Shown piece by piece: positions 44,291 to 53,114 of a stretch of DNA of 64,000 nucleotides. The stretch is from Novosphingobium sp. SG707 (GTDB lineage: Bacteria; Pseudomonadota; Alphaproteobacteria; Sphingomonadales; Sphingomonadaceae). Location: assembly GCF_012275515.1 (NCBI RefSeq), contig NZ_JAAZQL010000001.1, positions 1,133,125 through 1,197,124 on the forward strand, in the 5' to 3' direction. The position numbers and the translations under genes are program-made. Below the pieces are notes generated by a model that was not told the origin of the DNA, did no database searches, and saw only the letters and a program-made list of their open reading frames with translations. Each line of letters starts with the position of its first letter. Positions within the stretch are counted from its first letter, which is position 1.

Positions 44291-45906
44291 GCGATCCCCG
44301 ATTTGCCGGGGGCAAGGATATGGTTGGGGTCAAGCGCCTGTTTGATGGCGGCATTCACTGCGCGATTGGTTTCGCCATATTGCGCCGCGACCAGGTCCAT
44401 CGCGTGAACCCCGGTGCGATAGGAGCACCAGCCGCGATCGCCAAAGCCGGTGACGAGTTCGCGATAGCAATCATCGGCGCGCTTTTCCTCGGCCGGGTCG
44501 CTCTTGTCATACAGCAGCGCGATGATGTGGTGCAATTCGCGCATGCCCACGGCAAAGGCGGCGGTATAATCAAAGCCGTGCCGCGCAAGGATCTGTTTGG
44601 CCAGATCGATCTGCCCCTGCGTCTCGCTGCCCTTGGCCGGGGCTACGGGCGCAAACCAGGCAAGGCCCCCGCCCGCGCCCTTCCACCGCGCAAGGCCCAC
44701 TTCCTCAAGGCTGAGGCCGCCGCGCATCAGCGTGGCGTGGTGGTGGAACCACGGGTTGTCCTTCATCTGCTCCTGCGTCATCACATCGCCGTCGATGGCG
44801 GCAAAGGCGCCCCGGATGATGCGCTCGCTTTCGGCCACCTGCGCGGGCGTTCCGTAAAGCGCGATATAGGTGTTCCACATGCCCAGATCATGCTTTGCGG
44901 CGAATTGGGCGATTTCCTCATCACTGACCTGTGCGGGTTTGGTGGTGACTTCGCCGCGCCGATGGAACATGGCCAATTGATAGGCCGCCCCCATCATCAG
45001 CACCACATTGGGCACAATTCCGGCTATGCGCAAAGGCCGCATGGCATCGGTGATGCGCGCCACATCCTCCATCTTCTTGTGGCGCACCACCAGCGGTTTA
45101 TAGACCGGCGGCGCGGGCATCAGCCACAGGCCCATTTTCGTCACCACGCCAAAATTCGACTGGGTGAAAATGCCGTCCAGATAAGGGCCATAGCCCCATT
45201 TGAACGCCTGCCATGCGCTGGGGTTCTTGGTGCTGCCCATGCCGGTTTTCAAAATGTCGCCATTGGCCATGACGACCTCCATACCGCATTGCACCATGAA
45301 ATGCTCGCCATAGGGCGTATAACCCACGCCGCGATCGAGCGTGTTGCCGACCGGGCCGACAATCGGGCCAACGGTGGGCACATCGATCCACAACGGGATA
45401 TTGTGCTCGTCCAGATAGTCGCGCAGCTGCTGATAGGTGACACCCGGTTCGACCAGCGCGGTGCACAGCTCGGTATCGACCGAGAGGATGCGGTTCATGC
45501 GTTTGAGATCGAGGACGATCTGGCCCGGCGCGGCGGTGGTGGTGCTGCCATAGCCCATATTCTTGCCGGTGCTGACCGGCCAGAGGGGCTGGCGATATTG
45601 GTTGGCGATTTTGAGGATCGCCTGCACCTGCTCGACATTTTCCGGCGCCACCGCGCCCACCGGCGCATGGCGCCCCGTGGGGTCGGGCGTATAGCTTTTC
45701 GACCATGGCCGCAGGCTCTCGGCATCGCCCGCCACCCATGCATCGCCCACCACGGCGCGCATGGCCTTGAGCGCGGCGGCCAGATCGGCCTTGCTGACGC
45801 CCGGTGCCAGAACGGCGCCCTGCGCCATCGCCTGTCCGGCAATACCAATGGTCGCCGCCACGCCCGCGCCCAGCAATCCGCGTCTGTCGATGGTCGCCCC
45901 GCTCAT
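44287..45906 (-). CDS. 4-Cresol dehydrogenase-like flavoprotein (VAO family)
   Basis: 539-aa FAD enzyme of the PchF group. The start at ATG 45906 overlaps the cytochrome stop and gives a twin-arginine-type leader (DRRGLLGAGVAA, residues 8-19). VAO-family segments include STGKNMGYGS (Tyr119), GYTPYGEHFM (Glu201), Glu402, the Tyr-Arg of CSYRTG and the end ALDPNHILAPGKSGI. Against P. putida PchF as I recall it, the covalent-FAD tyrosine (Tyr384, in LYNWRGGG) is alanine here (Ala406 in LARWKGAG), and active-site Glu427 is also alanine. FAD may therefore be non-covalent. It probably oxidises a 4-alkylphenol or alkylguaiacol side chain in the periplasm with the cytochrome as acceptor. Confidence 0.87.
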   Translation of the reverse strand: MSGATIDRRGLLGAGVAATIGIAGQAMAQGAVLAPGVSKADLAAALKAMRAVVGDAWVAGDAESLRPWSKSYTPDPTGRHAPVGAVAPENVEQVQAILKIANQYRQPLWPVSTGKNMGYGSTTTAAPGQIVLDLKRMNRILSVDTELCTALVEPGVTYQQLRDYLDEHNIPLWIDVPTVGPIVGPVGNTLDRGVGYTPYGEHFMVQCGMEVVMANGDILKTGMGSTKNPSAWQAFKWGYGPYLDGIFTQSNFGVVTKMGLWLMPAPPVYKPLVVRHKKMEDVARITDAMRPLRIAGIVPNVVLMMGAAYQLAMFHRRGEVTTKPAQVSDEEIAQFAAKHDLGMWNTYIALYGTPAQVAESERIIRGAFAAIDGDVMTQEQMKDNPWFHHHATLMRGGLSLEEVGLARWKGAGGGLAWFAPVAPAKGSETQGQIDLAKQILARHGFDYTAAFAVGMRELHHIIALLYDKSDPAEEKRADDCYRELVTGFGDRGWCSYRTGVHAMDLVAAQYGETNRAVNAAIKQALDPNHILAPGKSGIA

Positions 45907-46223
45907 TGGCCGTGCTCCTTGATGTCTTTGGGGGCCTTGGAAATCCATACGGCCAGTGCGTCGAGTTCGGCGGGCGAGATTTCGGTAGGGCGCATCGCGG
46001 GCATCCCGTTGCGGCCCGCGCGCACCATCGCCTGAATATATTCAACCGGCAGTTTGCGGCCCAAAATGATCGGCCCCACATTGTGGCCGTGGCAATAGGC
46101 GCAAATGCTGGCATAGGTCTTGGCCGGGGGCCGCTGCGCCAGCGTTTGGCCCAATGCCTGCCCCGTTTGCGCCGAGGCGGGGGCCGCCAGCAGCATCAGC
46201 GGCAACAATGCCCAGCGCCTCAT
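45903..46223 (-). CDS. Periplasmic c-type cytochrome, partner of the flavoprotein
   Basis: 106-aa cytochrome c with a signal peptide (MRRWALLPLMLLAAPASA), heme-binding CAYCH (about residues 41-45) and a distal methionine in GRNGMPAM (about 71-78). It overlaps both neighbours by 4 bp. The gene order cytochrome-flavoprotein matches the PchC-PchF flavocytochrome, where this subunit passes electrons from FAD to the respiratory chain. Confidence 0.88.
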   Translation of the reverse strand: MRRWALLPLMLLAAPASAQTGQALGQTLAQRPPAKTYASICAYCHGHNVGPIILGRKLPVEYIQAMVRAGRNGMPAMRPTEISPAELDALAVWISKAPKDIKEHGQ

Positions 46224-47059
46224 TTAAACCTCCCCAGCATCATGCCGCCGTCGATCACCACATGGGCGCCGGTCATGTAATCGGAGGCATCGCTGGCCAG
46301 CAGCAGCGCCAGCGGCTTCATCTGCTCGGTTTCGGCCACGCTGCCCAAGGGCACGATGGCGTCCCATGCCGCGCGCACGGTGGGATCTTTCTTCAGCCAA
46401 CCACCACCGATGTTGGTGACGAAAGGCCCCGGCGCGATGGCGTTGATGCGGATGCCGAATTCGGCAAGCTCCAGCCCCAGCGCGCGCACCATATGCAAAA
46501 TGCCCGCCTTGGCAGGCATATAGGGCAGGCCGACAATCGGTTCGGTGACGAGGCCCGCATTGGACGCGGTGGCGATGATCGCGCCGCCGGTGCGGCCATT
46601 GGCGCGACCCGGCTGCTTCATGATCCGCACGGCATTGCTGATCGTATAGAACATGCCGGACAGATTGACCGCGATCGATTTGTCCCAGCGTTTGGGATCA
46701 TAGGTATCGACCTGCCCATCGGGGTTGCGATGGCCTTCGGGGTTCCAAAAGCCCGCCCCGGTGTCGATCCCGGCATTGGCAAAGCAGATGTCCAGCCCGC
46801 CGAACACCTTGGCGTGATCGTCGAACACGCGGGCCACGGCATCGCTGTCGGACACATCGAGCGCAACGGCCCGCACATCATAGCCCGCATCGCGCAGACG
46901 CTGCGCCTCGCGCTCGGCGCCGGCCAAGTCAATGTCGCTCAGCGTCACCGCCGCGCCGCCTTCGGCCATCGCCTCGACATAGGCAAGGCCGAGGCCCGAG
47001 GCGCCCCCTGTGACCAGAGCGCTGCGGCCCGCGACCGAAAATCTGTCCAGAATTGCCAC
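46220..47059 (-). CDS. Short-chain dehydrogenase/reductase
   Basis: 279-aa SDR with TGGASGLGLAYVEAM (about residues 17-31), a Rossmann DVSD motif, NAG (about 95-97) and YMPAK (about 170-174). It includes an insertion around GFWNPEGHRNPDGQVDTYDP, which makes it longer than the other SDRs here. It is the gene directly before the cytochrome, overlapping it by 4 bp, and probably oxidises an aromatic side-chain alcohol. Confidence 0.87.
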   Translation of the reverse strand: MAILDRFSVAGRSALVTGGASGLGLAYVEAMAEGGAAVTLSDIDLAGAEREAQRLRDAGYDVRAVALDVSDSDAVARVFDDHAKVFGGLDICFANAGIDTGAGFWNPEGHRNPDGQVDTYDPKRWDKSIAVNLSGMFYTISNAVRIMKQPGRANGRTGGAIIATASNAGLVTEPIVGLPYMPAKAGILHMVRALGLELAEFGIRINAIAPGPFVTNIGGGWLKKDPTVRAAWDAIVPLGSVAETEQMKPLALLLASDASDYMTGAHVVIDGGMMLGRFK

Positions 47060-47072
47060 TGTGCCTGATCCT

Positions 47073-47606
47073 TTAAAGATAGAGCGCGGGGTTGATGGGA
47101 ATGTTGTTTTCGCGGCAATAAGTCTCGTAGTGGTTCATGAACCACCACACATCGAGCGTTTCGACATGCTTGCCATCGGCATCGTAAAACTCGTTGGCGC
47201 CCTGCATCCAGAACAGGGCCTTCATGCCGTCGGGATCATCGGTGACGAGCGTATGGGCCGTGCCGGGCGTTTCGGTGATGAAATCGCCGGGGCGGCACAC
47301 CCAGCCATATTCGAGATAGCGGAACGAGCCTTCCAGTCCGATGGCCCAGACCGGCCCGCGATGCTTGTGGGTGCCGATCACGCCGGGCCCCTTGATCCAC
47401 AGGATGTTGCAATAGATGTTTTGCCGGACGTCAAAGGCCAGATGGCGGATCGCCGCGCCCTCGCCAAAAGGCACCCACGGGCTTTCGCTCTCTTCGCGGC
47501 CGACATAGGTGCCTTCCACGCCCTTGTTCTTGATAAGATCGGCGTAGAGCTCCTCGACCTGCACGATCTTATAGGCCGAGGACGGCGGTGCTTTCATAGT
47601 GCCCAT
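47073..47606 (-). CDS. Cupin of the 2,4'-dihydroxyacetophenone dioxygenase family (2)
   Basis: 177-aa cupin starting at ATG 47606. The predicted iron ligands are His80, His82, Glu99 and His118 (GTHKHRG, RYLEYGW, GTAHTL). The N terminus and the shared ending DVWWFMNHYETYCRENNIPINPALYL-type segment make it closer to cupin 1 than to cupin 3. It lies 13 bp before the SDR. Ring-adjacent C-C cleavage of a hydroxyphenacyl compound is the family reaction, and its exact substrate here is unknown. Confidence 0.82.
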   Translation of the reverse strand: MGTMKAPPSSAYKIVQVEELYADLIKNKGVEGTYVGREESESPWVPFGEGAAIRHLAFDVRQNIYCNILWIKGPGVIGTHKHRGPVWAIGLEGSFRYLEYGWVCRPGDFITETPGTAHTLVTDDPDGMKALFWMQGANEFYDADGKHVETLDVWWFMNHYETYCRENNIPINPALYL

Positions 47607-47628
47607 GGGCTGTTCCTCTTGTGGAGAT

Positions 47629-48162
47629 TTATCGGATGAGCGTGTCGACATAGTCCGCGCCGATGCCATTACTGGCGTAATGGGCGCGGGCCGCCGCGAT
47701 GTAGTCGAAGACATCATAGTGGCCGGTGGTGTTGCCCGCTTCGTCCAGCCACATCAGCGGGCCGGAGACGACGAAGAACACTTTCATCGGATCGGCATGT
47801 TCATAGCAGACCAGCGTGTGGCTCTCGCCGGGGGTTTCATAGACGAAATCGCCTGCGGTGGCCGTCCACTCATGCTCCAGATAGGCCCATTTGCCGCTGA
47901 TCGTGTAGGCCCAGATCGGGTGCGGATGGTAATGGCGGTTCACCAGCCCCGCCTGTTTGCTCATCAGTACATCGGCCCACATGTTCTTGGACGGGCTGAT
48001 CCACACCGGTTTGGACGAGACGGTCTCGCTGATCGGCACCCAGTAGCGTTCGTCGCCCTCGGCGATCTTGGGCAGATAGACTTCGGGCAGGCCGCCCTCG
48101 CGAAAGACCTTTTCGACCGGCTTGATGTCTTTCCAGAATTCGCTGTGCGCTGTTTCGGGCAT
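47629..48162 (-). CDS. Cupin of the 2,4'-dihydroxyacetophenone dioxygenase family (3)
   Basis: 177-aa cupin starting at ATG 48162 after a GGAGG-type site. The ligand set is His77, His79, Glu96 and His115 (NRHYHPHP, AYLEHEW, GESHTL). It is clearly diverged from cupins 1 and 2: it has WVPISETVSSKPVWISPSKN in place of WVPFG...LAFDVRQN and a different C-terminal helix. A different substrate or role is therefore likely. It is the first enzyme gene after the TonB receptor. Confidence 0.8.
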   Translation of the reverse strand: MPETAHSEFWKDIKPVEKVFREGGLPEVYLPKIAEGDERYWVPISETVSSKPVWISPSKNMWADVLMSKQAGLVNRHYHPHPIWAYTISGKWAYLEHEWTATAGDFVYETPGESHTLVCYEHADPMKVFFVVSGPLMWLDEAGNTTGHYDVFDYIAAARAHYASNGIGADYVDTLIR

Positions 48163-48229
48163 GGAGGCCTCCTTCAAGGGAAAGGGCGCCGGACGGACGA
48201 GGCCCGCCCGGCGCAAGGCAGGGTCTCGA

Positions 48230-50785
48230 TTAGAACTTGATGCCAAGCCGCGCGTACCATTCGGCCGGGCGGCTGTAGGTGCCGTAGATCTGGCCACCGG
48301 CATATTGCGCCTGACCCGTGGTCAGATAGCGCTCGTTGGTCAGATTGGTGCCGCCCACAGTCAGGTCCCAGAACCCGCTGAGCGGCCTGTAGGTGGCGCT
48401 GGCGTTGATGACGGTGGTGGCGGGGCGGTCGAGCAGGAAGGTGCCTTCGGTGTCATTCTTCATCTTGTCGGTGAAGGTGACATCGCCCAGCAGCACCAGC
48501 TTGCCATGCTTGCCCAGATCGGCCTCGTAACGGGGGCTGATGTTGATCTTGTATTTCGGGGTCTTGGGCAGGCTGGCCCCCGCGAACACACCCGCCTGCG
48601 AGGCAGAGGCGGCCACCTGCGCCGGGCCGTCGACCGAGGTATAGACGGCATCGGTATAGCCCAGCGATCCGGTCAGCGTCAGGCCCTGGGCAGGCGCGGC
48701 GGTGACTTCCAGTTCAAAGCCGCGAATGCGCGCAACGCCCGCGTTCTGGATGGTGGGCGAGACGCCCTGCTGGAAATTGAGCTGGATGCCGGCGTAATCG
48801 GTCTGGAACACCGCGCCGTTGATCTGAAGGTGGCGATCAAAGAACTGGGTCTTGGCGCCCACTTCATAGGTCGTGGCCTTTTCGGGGCCAAAGCCGGGGG
48901 CATAGGGCAGCGGATTGGACAGGCGCGTGGTCCAGCCGCCGGTCTTGTAGCCCTTGGACCAGCTGGCATAGAGCATGATCGCATCGCTGGGGTGATATTG
49001 CAGGCCCACCTTGGGCGAGAAATTGTTGAAGCTCTTGTGCTGCTCGCCCGCAATGTAATAGCGCAGGGGCTGGCCCGGATTGGGGAAGTTGTTGTCGATG
49101 CGGCACTGGTTCGAGATCGGCGTCAGCGAGGCGCAATTGGGATCGCCGAAGAACTGGGCCAGCTTGTAATTCAAGCCATTATTGTCCGACTGGAACCCCT
49201 CGAACGTCTTGCTTTCATGGGTATAACGCCCGCCAAGGGTGATGCCCAGTTGCTCTGTGATCTTATAGTCGGCCTGACCATAGAAAGCATAGTTCTTGGT
49301 GGAGAGGTTGTTGGGCCCGTCCACCTGCAGCAGGCCTTCGGCAAAGGTCACGTAATCATGCAGATTGCCGCTTTCGGTGAAGTAATAGGCGCCCAGCACA
49401 TAGTTGAGCTTCTTGTCCATCGCCTTGCCGGTCAGTTGCAGCTCCTCGCTGAACTGCTTCTGGTTCATTTCAAAACTGGTGTGCAGGAAATCGAGCGGCG
49501 AACCGTCCAGATCCATGCCCGCCTTCCAATGCAGTTCGCGATAGGCGGTCACCGACTTGATCGTCATGTTTTCGGCCAGATCGTAATCGATGGTGGCCGC
49601 CCCGCCATAGGACTTCATTTTCGAGAAATTGTTGCCATTGGCATAGCTGGTGTCGATGCTGTTGGTCACAAAACGGTTGTCATAGGGCAGCCGGTTGTTG
49701 TTCGGATTGGCATCGGCATTGACGCCGTAAATCGAGGGCAGATCGACCACCGAATTGAGCCCGCCGCGATTGCCCACAAAGGCGCCCGAAGGAGGCCCGC
49801 CGATAAAGCTGTCGCAAGGGCCGGTCACGCCGCCCACGGTCTGGGTGGGATTGCCCGCGATGGCGCAATTATAGGTGCCCGCAAACACCGCCGGAAAGGT
49901 GGCGATGAGCTTGTTGGCGATCTGGGATGTGTCGATATTGCTGTAATCGCCGCTCAACGTCACGCGCAGGGCGCCGCCGTCATTGTAACGCAATTTGCCG
50001 CGCAGATTGTAATTGTTGTCACCCCCTTCGGTGCCGTAACCGCTGTTGTAATATCCGGCAGCCTTGAACGAGGTGATCGGGTCCTCGGCATAGTTCGAAG
50101 CGCCGGGGAACGGGATGCGGTGCATATAGCCGTCGCGATGCGTCGTTGAAAAGCTGAGCGAGGAGGACAGGCTTTCGGTGATCGGCAGATCAACCGTGCC
50201 CTTGGCGGAAAACATCCGGAAGCTGCCGGTGGTCACGCTGCCGGTAAAGCGGAATTCCTTGCCCGGATCATGGGTGACGATGCTGATCGCGCCGCCGATC
50301 GTGTTGCGGCCAAACAGCGTGCCTTGCGGCCCTTTCAGCACCTCGACCCGCTCCACATCGGGCAGATCCTGGTTGGCGCCCACCGAACGGGCCAGATAGA
50401 CCCCGTCCAGATAGATGCCCACGCCCGGATCGATGTTGAAGGCAAAGTCATTGGCGCCAATGCCGCGGATATAGGCCGAGAGCACGGCCGAGCTGCCCGA
50501 AAAGGGCGTGCCGGCGTCAAGCGTCACGTTGGGCGCAATGGCCGAGAGCGAGGCCACGCTGGTGACCGCGCGCTCCTGCAACGCATTGGCGGTAAAGGCG
50601 CTGATGGCAATCGGCACGTTCTGGACGTTTTCCGACCGCTTTTGCGCGGTGACGACGATGGCCTCAATGCCGCCGTTATCCTTGGCCTTGGCCTCCTCAT
50701 CGGCGGCAGATGCGGGGGCGGCAAAAGCGGGGGAGGCTGTGATCAGCCCGCACAGCGCCACACCCACGAGCAAAATGCTACGCAT
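48230..50785 (-). CDS. TonB-dependent outer-membrane receptor
   Basis: 851-aa receptor with a signal peptide (MRSILLVGVALCGLITASPAFA), the TonB box region IVVTAQKRSENVQNVPIAISAF (about residues 44-65), plug motif VERVEVLKGPQGTLFGRNTIGG (about 144-165) and a C-terminal barrel ending WYARLGIKF. Of the sphingomonad catabolic type, it probably imports the aromatic substrate of the downstream enzymes. It is preceded by AraC-like tandem repeats at 50872-50901 and the AraC gene. Confidence 0.93.
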   Translation of the reverse strand: MRSILLVGVALCGLITASPAFAAPASAADEEAKAKDNGGIEAIVVTAQKRSENVQNVPIAISAFTANALQERAVTSVASLSAIAPNVTLDAGTPFSGSSAVLSAYIRGIGANDFAFNIDPGVGIYLDGVYLARSVGANQDLPDVERVEVLKGPQGTLFGRNTIGGAISIVTHDPGKEFRFTGSVTTGSFRMFSAKGTVDLPITESLSSSLSFSTTHRDGYMHRIPFPGASNYAEDPITSFKAAGYYNSGYGTEGGDNNYNLRGKLRYNDGGALRVTLSGDYSNIDTSQIANKLIATFPAVFAGTYNCAIAGNPTQTVGGVTGPCDSFIGGPPSGAFVGNRGGLNSVVDLPSIYGVNADANPNNNRLPYDNRFVTNSIDTSYANGNNFSKMKSYGGAATIDYDLAENMTIKSVTAYRELHWKAGMDLDGSPLDFLHTSFEMNQKQFSEELQLTGKAMDKKLNYVLGAYYFTESGNLHDYVTFAEGLLQVDGPNNLSTKNYAFYGQADYKITEQLGITLGGRYTHESKTFEGFQSDNNGLNYKLAQFFGDPNCASLTPISNQCRIDNNFPNPGQPLRYYIAGEQHKSFNNFSPKVGLQYHPSDAIMLYASWSKGYKTGGWTTRLSNPLPYAPGFGPEKATTYEVGAKTQFFDRHLQINGAVFQTDYAGIQLNFQQGVSPTIQNAGVARIRGFELEVTAAPAQGLTLTGSLGYTDAVYTSVDGPAQVAASASQAGVFAGASLPKTPKYKINISPRYEADLGKHGKLVLLGDVTFTDKMKNDTEGTFLLDRPATTVINASATYRPLSGFWDLTVGGTNLTNERYLTTGQAQYAGGQIYGTYSRPAEWYARLGIKF

Positions 50786-50871
50786 AGTTTCGGTTCCTCT
50801 CCTGACTGCCGGTCTTTTTACCGGTTCGTCGTTGTGTGAATTTAGCGACTGAAAAACCCTTGGCTTGCACT

Positions 50872-50901
50872 GGGACGCAAGGGATTGGGACAGAGACGCA
50901 A
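50872..50901 (-). promoter_or_regulatory. Tandem repeat, candidate AraC operator
   Basis: GGGACGCAA at 50872-50880 and GAGACGCAA at 50893-50901 are direct repeats 21 bp apart, two helical turns, as AraC-type activators need. They lie about 90-115 bp upstream of the TonB receptor start, just after the AraC gene stop. Confidence 0.45.
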
Positions 50902-50917
50902 AATCAGGGCCGCAAAC

Positions 50918-51856
50918 CTATTGCATGCCCCGCCATTGCGAGGGTGTGGCGCCATAGGCGGCGCGAAAGCAGCGGGCGAAATAGCCGCTGTCGGAAAAAC
51001 CAAGGTCGAAAGCGATGGCGGTCACACTCATCGTCGGATTGACGATCAACAATTCACAGGCGCGCGCCAGACGCCGCGAAAGAATATAGGCCGAAGGGGT
51101 CGTGCCCATCGCGGCAAAGGCGTTCTGCACCGTACGCACGCTGACGCCCAGCTCCGCCGCGATTTCGATCGACCCGAATTGCGCGCAGCCCAGATTGGCA
51201 TCCACCAGCGTCTTGATCTTCTCGCGCAGGGGCCGGCAGGATTGAACAGGATGGTCCGCATCACGCACCGCAAGGCTGAGCAGATCGAGGAAGACGTTGG
51301 ACACGCCCTGCTCCCATGCCGCATCGCCCCGCCCCTGATCGCCATACCCCTGATCGCCCTGTTGCCAGAGCGAGAGGATGAAATTGTGCAGCAGGCGGCT
51401 GCCCGGCGTGGCCCCCGAAATGCGGCGCGAGAGGGCGGCATCAAGATCGGGCAGGCGCGCCTCCAATCCGGCGCGCGGCATTTCCACCACCAGAAATTCG
51501 TGCTGGCGCAGATCGATGCGATAGGGTTCGTTGGCGCTGGACAGCACGAAATCGCCCACGCCCAGCTCGGCCACCCGCCCGCATTGTTCATGGCGCGACC
51601 GGCCCGAATGCTGGACATGCAGCACCACCGCCTCTGGCGCCGATCCGGTCGGGCGACGCTGCACCAGGCTGCCGCAGGATCGGGGGCGGATCATCACCAG
51701 ATCGCCCAGACTCCACCGCCGCATTTCCGCTTCAAAAGCATCCTTGCGCTGATCGACCAAGGTGCCGGGATAGGTCTCATTGGTCAGCCGGTTCCAGAAA
51801 TCGAGACGCTCATTGGCGGCGATCCGGGCGGTGGAGAAATGTTCGATCGTGCTCAT
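50918..51856 (-). CDS. AraC-family transcriptional regulator
   Basis: 312-aa regulator starting at ATG 51856 (MSTIEHFST). Residues about 15-180 match the AraC-binding-like domain of the AraC/XylS group that senses aromatic compounds, and residues about 210-312 hold the two helix-turn-helix units (FGSIEIAAELGVSVRTVQNAFAAMGTTP and the VTAIAFDLGFSDSGYFARCFRAAYG signature). Position between the MFS gene and the TonB receptor suggests it activates the aromatic operon. Confidence 0.9.
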   Translation of the reverse strand: MSTIEHFSTARIAANERLDFWNRLTNETYPGTLVDQRKDAFEAEMRRWSLGDLVMIRPRSCGSLVQRRPTGSAPEAVVLHVQHSGRSRHEQCGRVAELGVGDFVLSSANEPYRIDLRQHEFLVVEMPRAGLEARLPDLDAALSRRISGATPGSRLLHNFILSLWQQGDQGYGDQGRGDAAWEQGVSNVFLDLLSLAVRDADHPVQSCRPLREKIKTLVDANLGCAQFGSIEIAAELGVSVRTVQNAFAAMGTTPSAYILSRRLARACELLIVNPTMSVTAIAFDLGFSDSGYFARCFRAAYGATPSQWRGMQ

Positions 51857-51875
51857 GTTGCCTACCTTTGCAAGA

Positions 51876-53114
51876 TCAACGTACGCGCCGGGCCAGGACG
51901 GCAGGCGCGGATTCCAAAAGCCCCAGCGCCAGCACCGTGGCCGCCAGAGCAAGACCGAGCATGATCCACAGCGGCGCGCCCAGCCCCCAGACATCGGCCG
52001 CAGCCCCGGCCACAAAGGGGCTGAGCACACCGCCCAACACCTCGCCCGCGCCCATCACCATGCCGGTCAGTGTGGCGGCCAGACGCGGATCGACCGATTC
52101 CGAAGGGATCGTGGCCATGAACATGGGGAACAGGCCATTAAGCCCCCAGCCGAAGAAGAAAATCGCCGCCAGCCCCCAGCTTCCGCCTGTGTAATAGAGC
52201 GCGCCCAGCGGCAGCAGCATCCCCAGCGCCGAAAAGCCGATCATCACCGGCTTGCGCCCGATGGCATCGGATATGGCGGGCACCAGAAAGCTGCCCAGCC
52301 CCGCCGAAATGCCCAGCACCGCCATCATCCAGCTCATCGTTTCGGGCGCCATGGCGCGCACCTTGGTCAGATAAAGCGGCATGAAAGCCCAGCACACCAC
52401 CAGATAGCTGACCAGCAGCACGGCAATCGCGGCGCACAGGATGACATTGCGATTGGCAAAGGCCTCGCGCATCGTCACCTTGGGGCGCTCGGCATGTTCA
52501 TGGGCTTCCCGGGGCGGTTCGCGCAGGGTGAAAGCGATCAGGGCGGCCGTGGCGATGCCCGGCAGCGCAGCCAGATAAAAGCCCTCGCGCCAGCCCCAAG
52601 TGTTGGCGATCCACACCAGCACCAGCGGCGCCACAAAGGAACCCAGCAGGTTCGACCCCAGATTTTGCCCGATGCCCATCGCCATGCCGCGCCGCGCGGG
52701 CGCCACTTCCTCGACGATCATCGCATGGCTGACCGGCATGATCCCGCCTTCGGCCACGCCCATCAGCAGGCGTGCGGCAAACAGCACCATAAAACTGCCC
52801 GCCGCGCCCGATACGAAGGAACACAGGCAAAAGGCAAGGCTGGCCCAAACGACGACGATTTTCTGCTTGCCCATCCGGTCCGACAGGCCGCCCACCACAA
52901 ATCCGGCAATCGCCCATGTCAAAGACAGCGCGCTGGAAAGCAGGCCGACGGCCTTGTTGCTGAAGCCCAGATCGTGCTGGATAAAAGGCATCAGGAAATT
53001 GGGAGCGTTCCGGTCGAAAAAGACGATGCCGAAATTGAGGCTGAGCAGCCCCACCACCCAGATCTGATAGGCCGCGCCGCGCCTTGTGGCGGCATTGGGA
53101 TCGGGCGCGCTCAT
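51876..53114 (-). CDS. MFS transporter (aromatic acid / anion:cation symporter type)
   Basis: 412-aa permease with 12 predicted helices. The cytoplasmic loop 2-3 motif GGLSDRMGKQKIV (about residues 77-89), repeated in the second half as PAISDAIGRKPV (about 280-291), is the MFS signature. The overall pattern fits the ACS family that takes up organic acids. Its start overlaps the VOC stop. It is expected to carry the aromatic substrate or a metabolite across the inner membrane. Confidence 0.88.
   Translation of the reverse strand: MSAPDPNAATRRGAAYQIWVVGLLSLNFGIVFFDRNAPNFLMPFIQHDLGFSNKAVGLLSSALSLTWAIAGFVVGGLSDRMGKQKIVVVWASLAFCLCSFVSGAAGSFMVLFAARLLMGVAEGGIMPVSHAMIVEEVAPARRGMAMGIGQNLGSNLLGSFVAPLVLVWIANTWGWREGFYLAALPGIATAALIAFTLREPPREAHEHAERPKVTMREAFANRNVILCAAIAVLLVSYLVVCWAFMPLYLTKVRAMAPETMSWMMAVLGISAGLGSFLVPAISDAIGRKPVMIGFSALGMLLPLGALYYTGGSWGLAAIFFFGWGLNGLFPMFMATIPSESVDPRLAATLTGMVMGAGEVLGGVLSPFVAGAAADVWGLGAPLWIMLGLALAATVLALGLLESAPAVLARRVR

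Noticed and set aside
48122..50149. Open frame of 675 codons opposite the second TonB receptor
   Set aside because: It is repetitive Gly/Ile/Val/Arg-rich antisense sequence. The receptor frame is fully supported.
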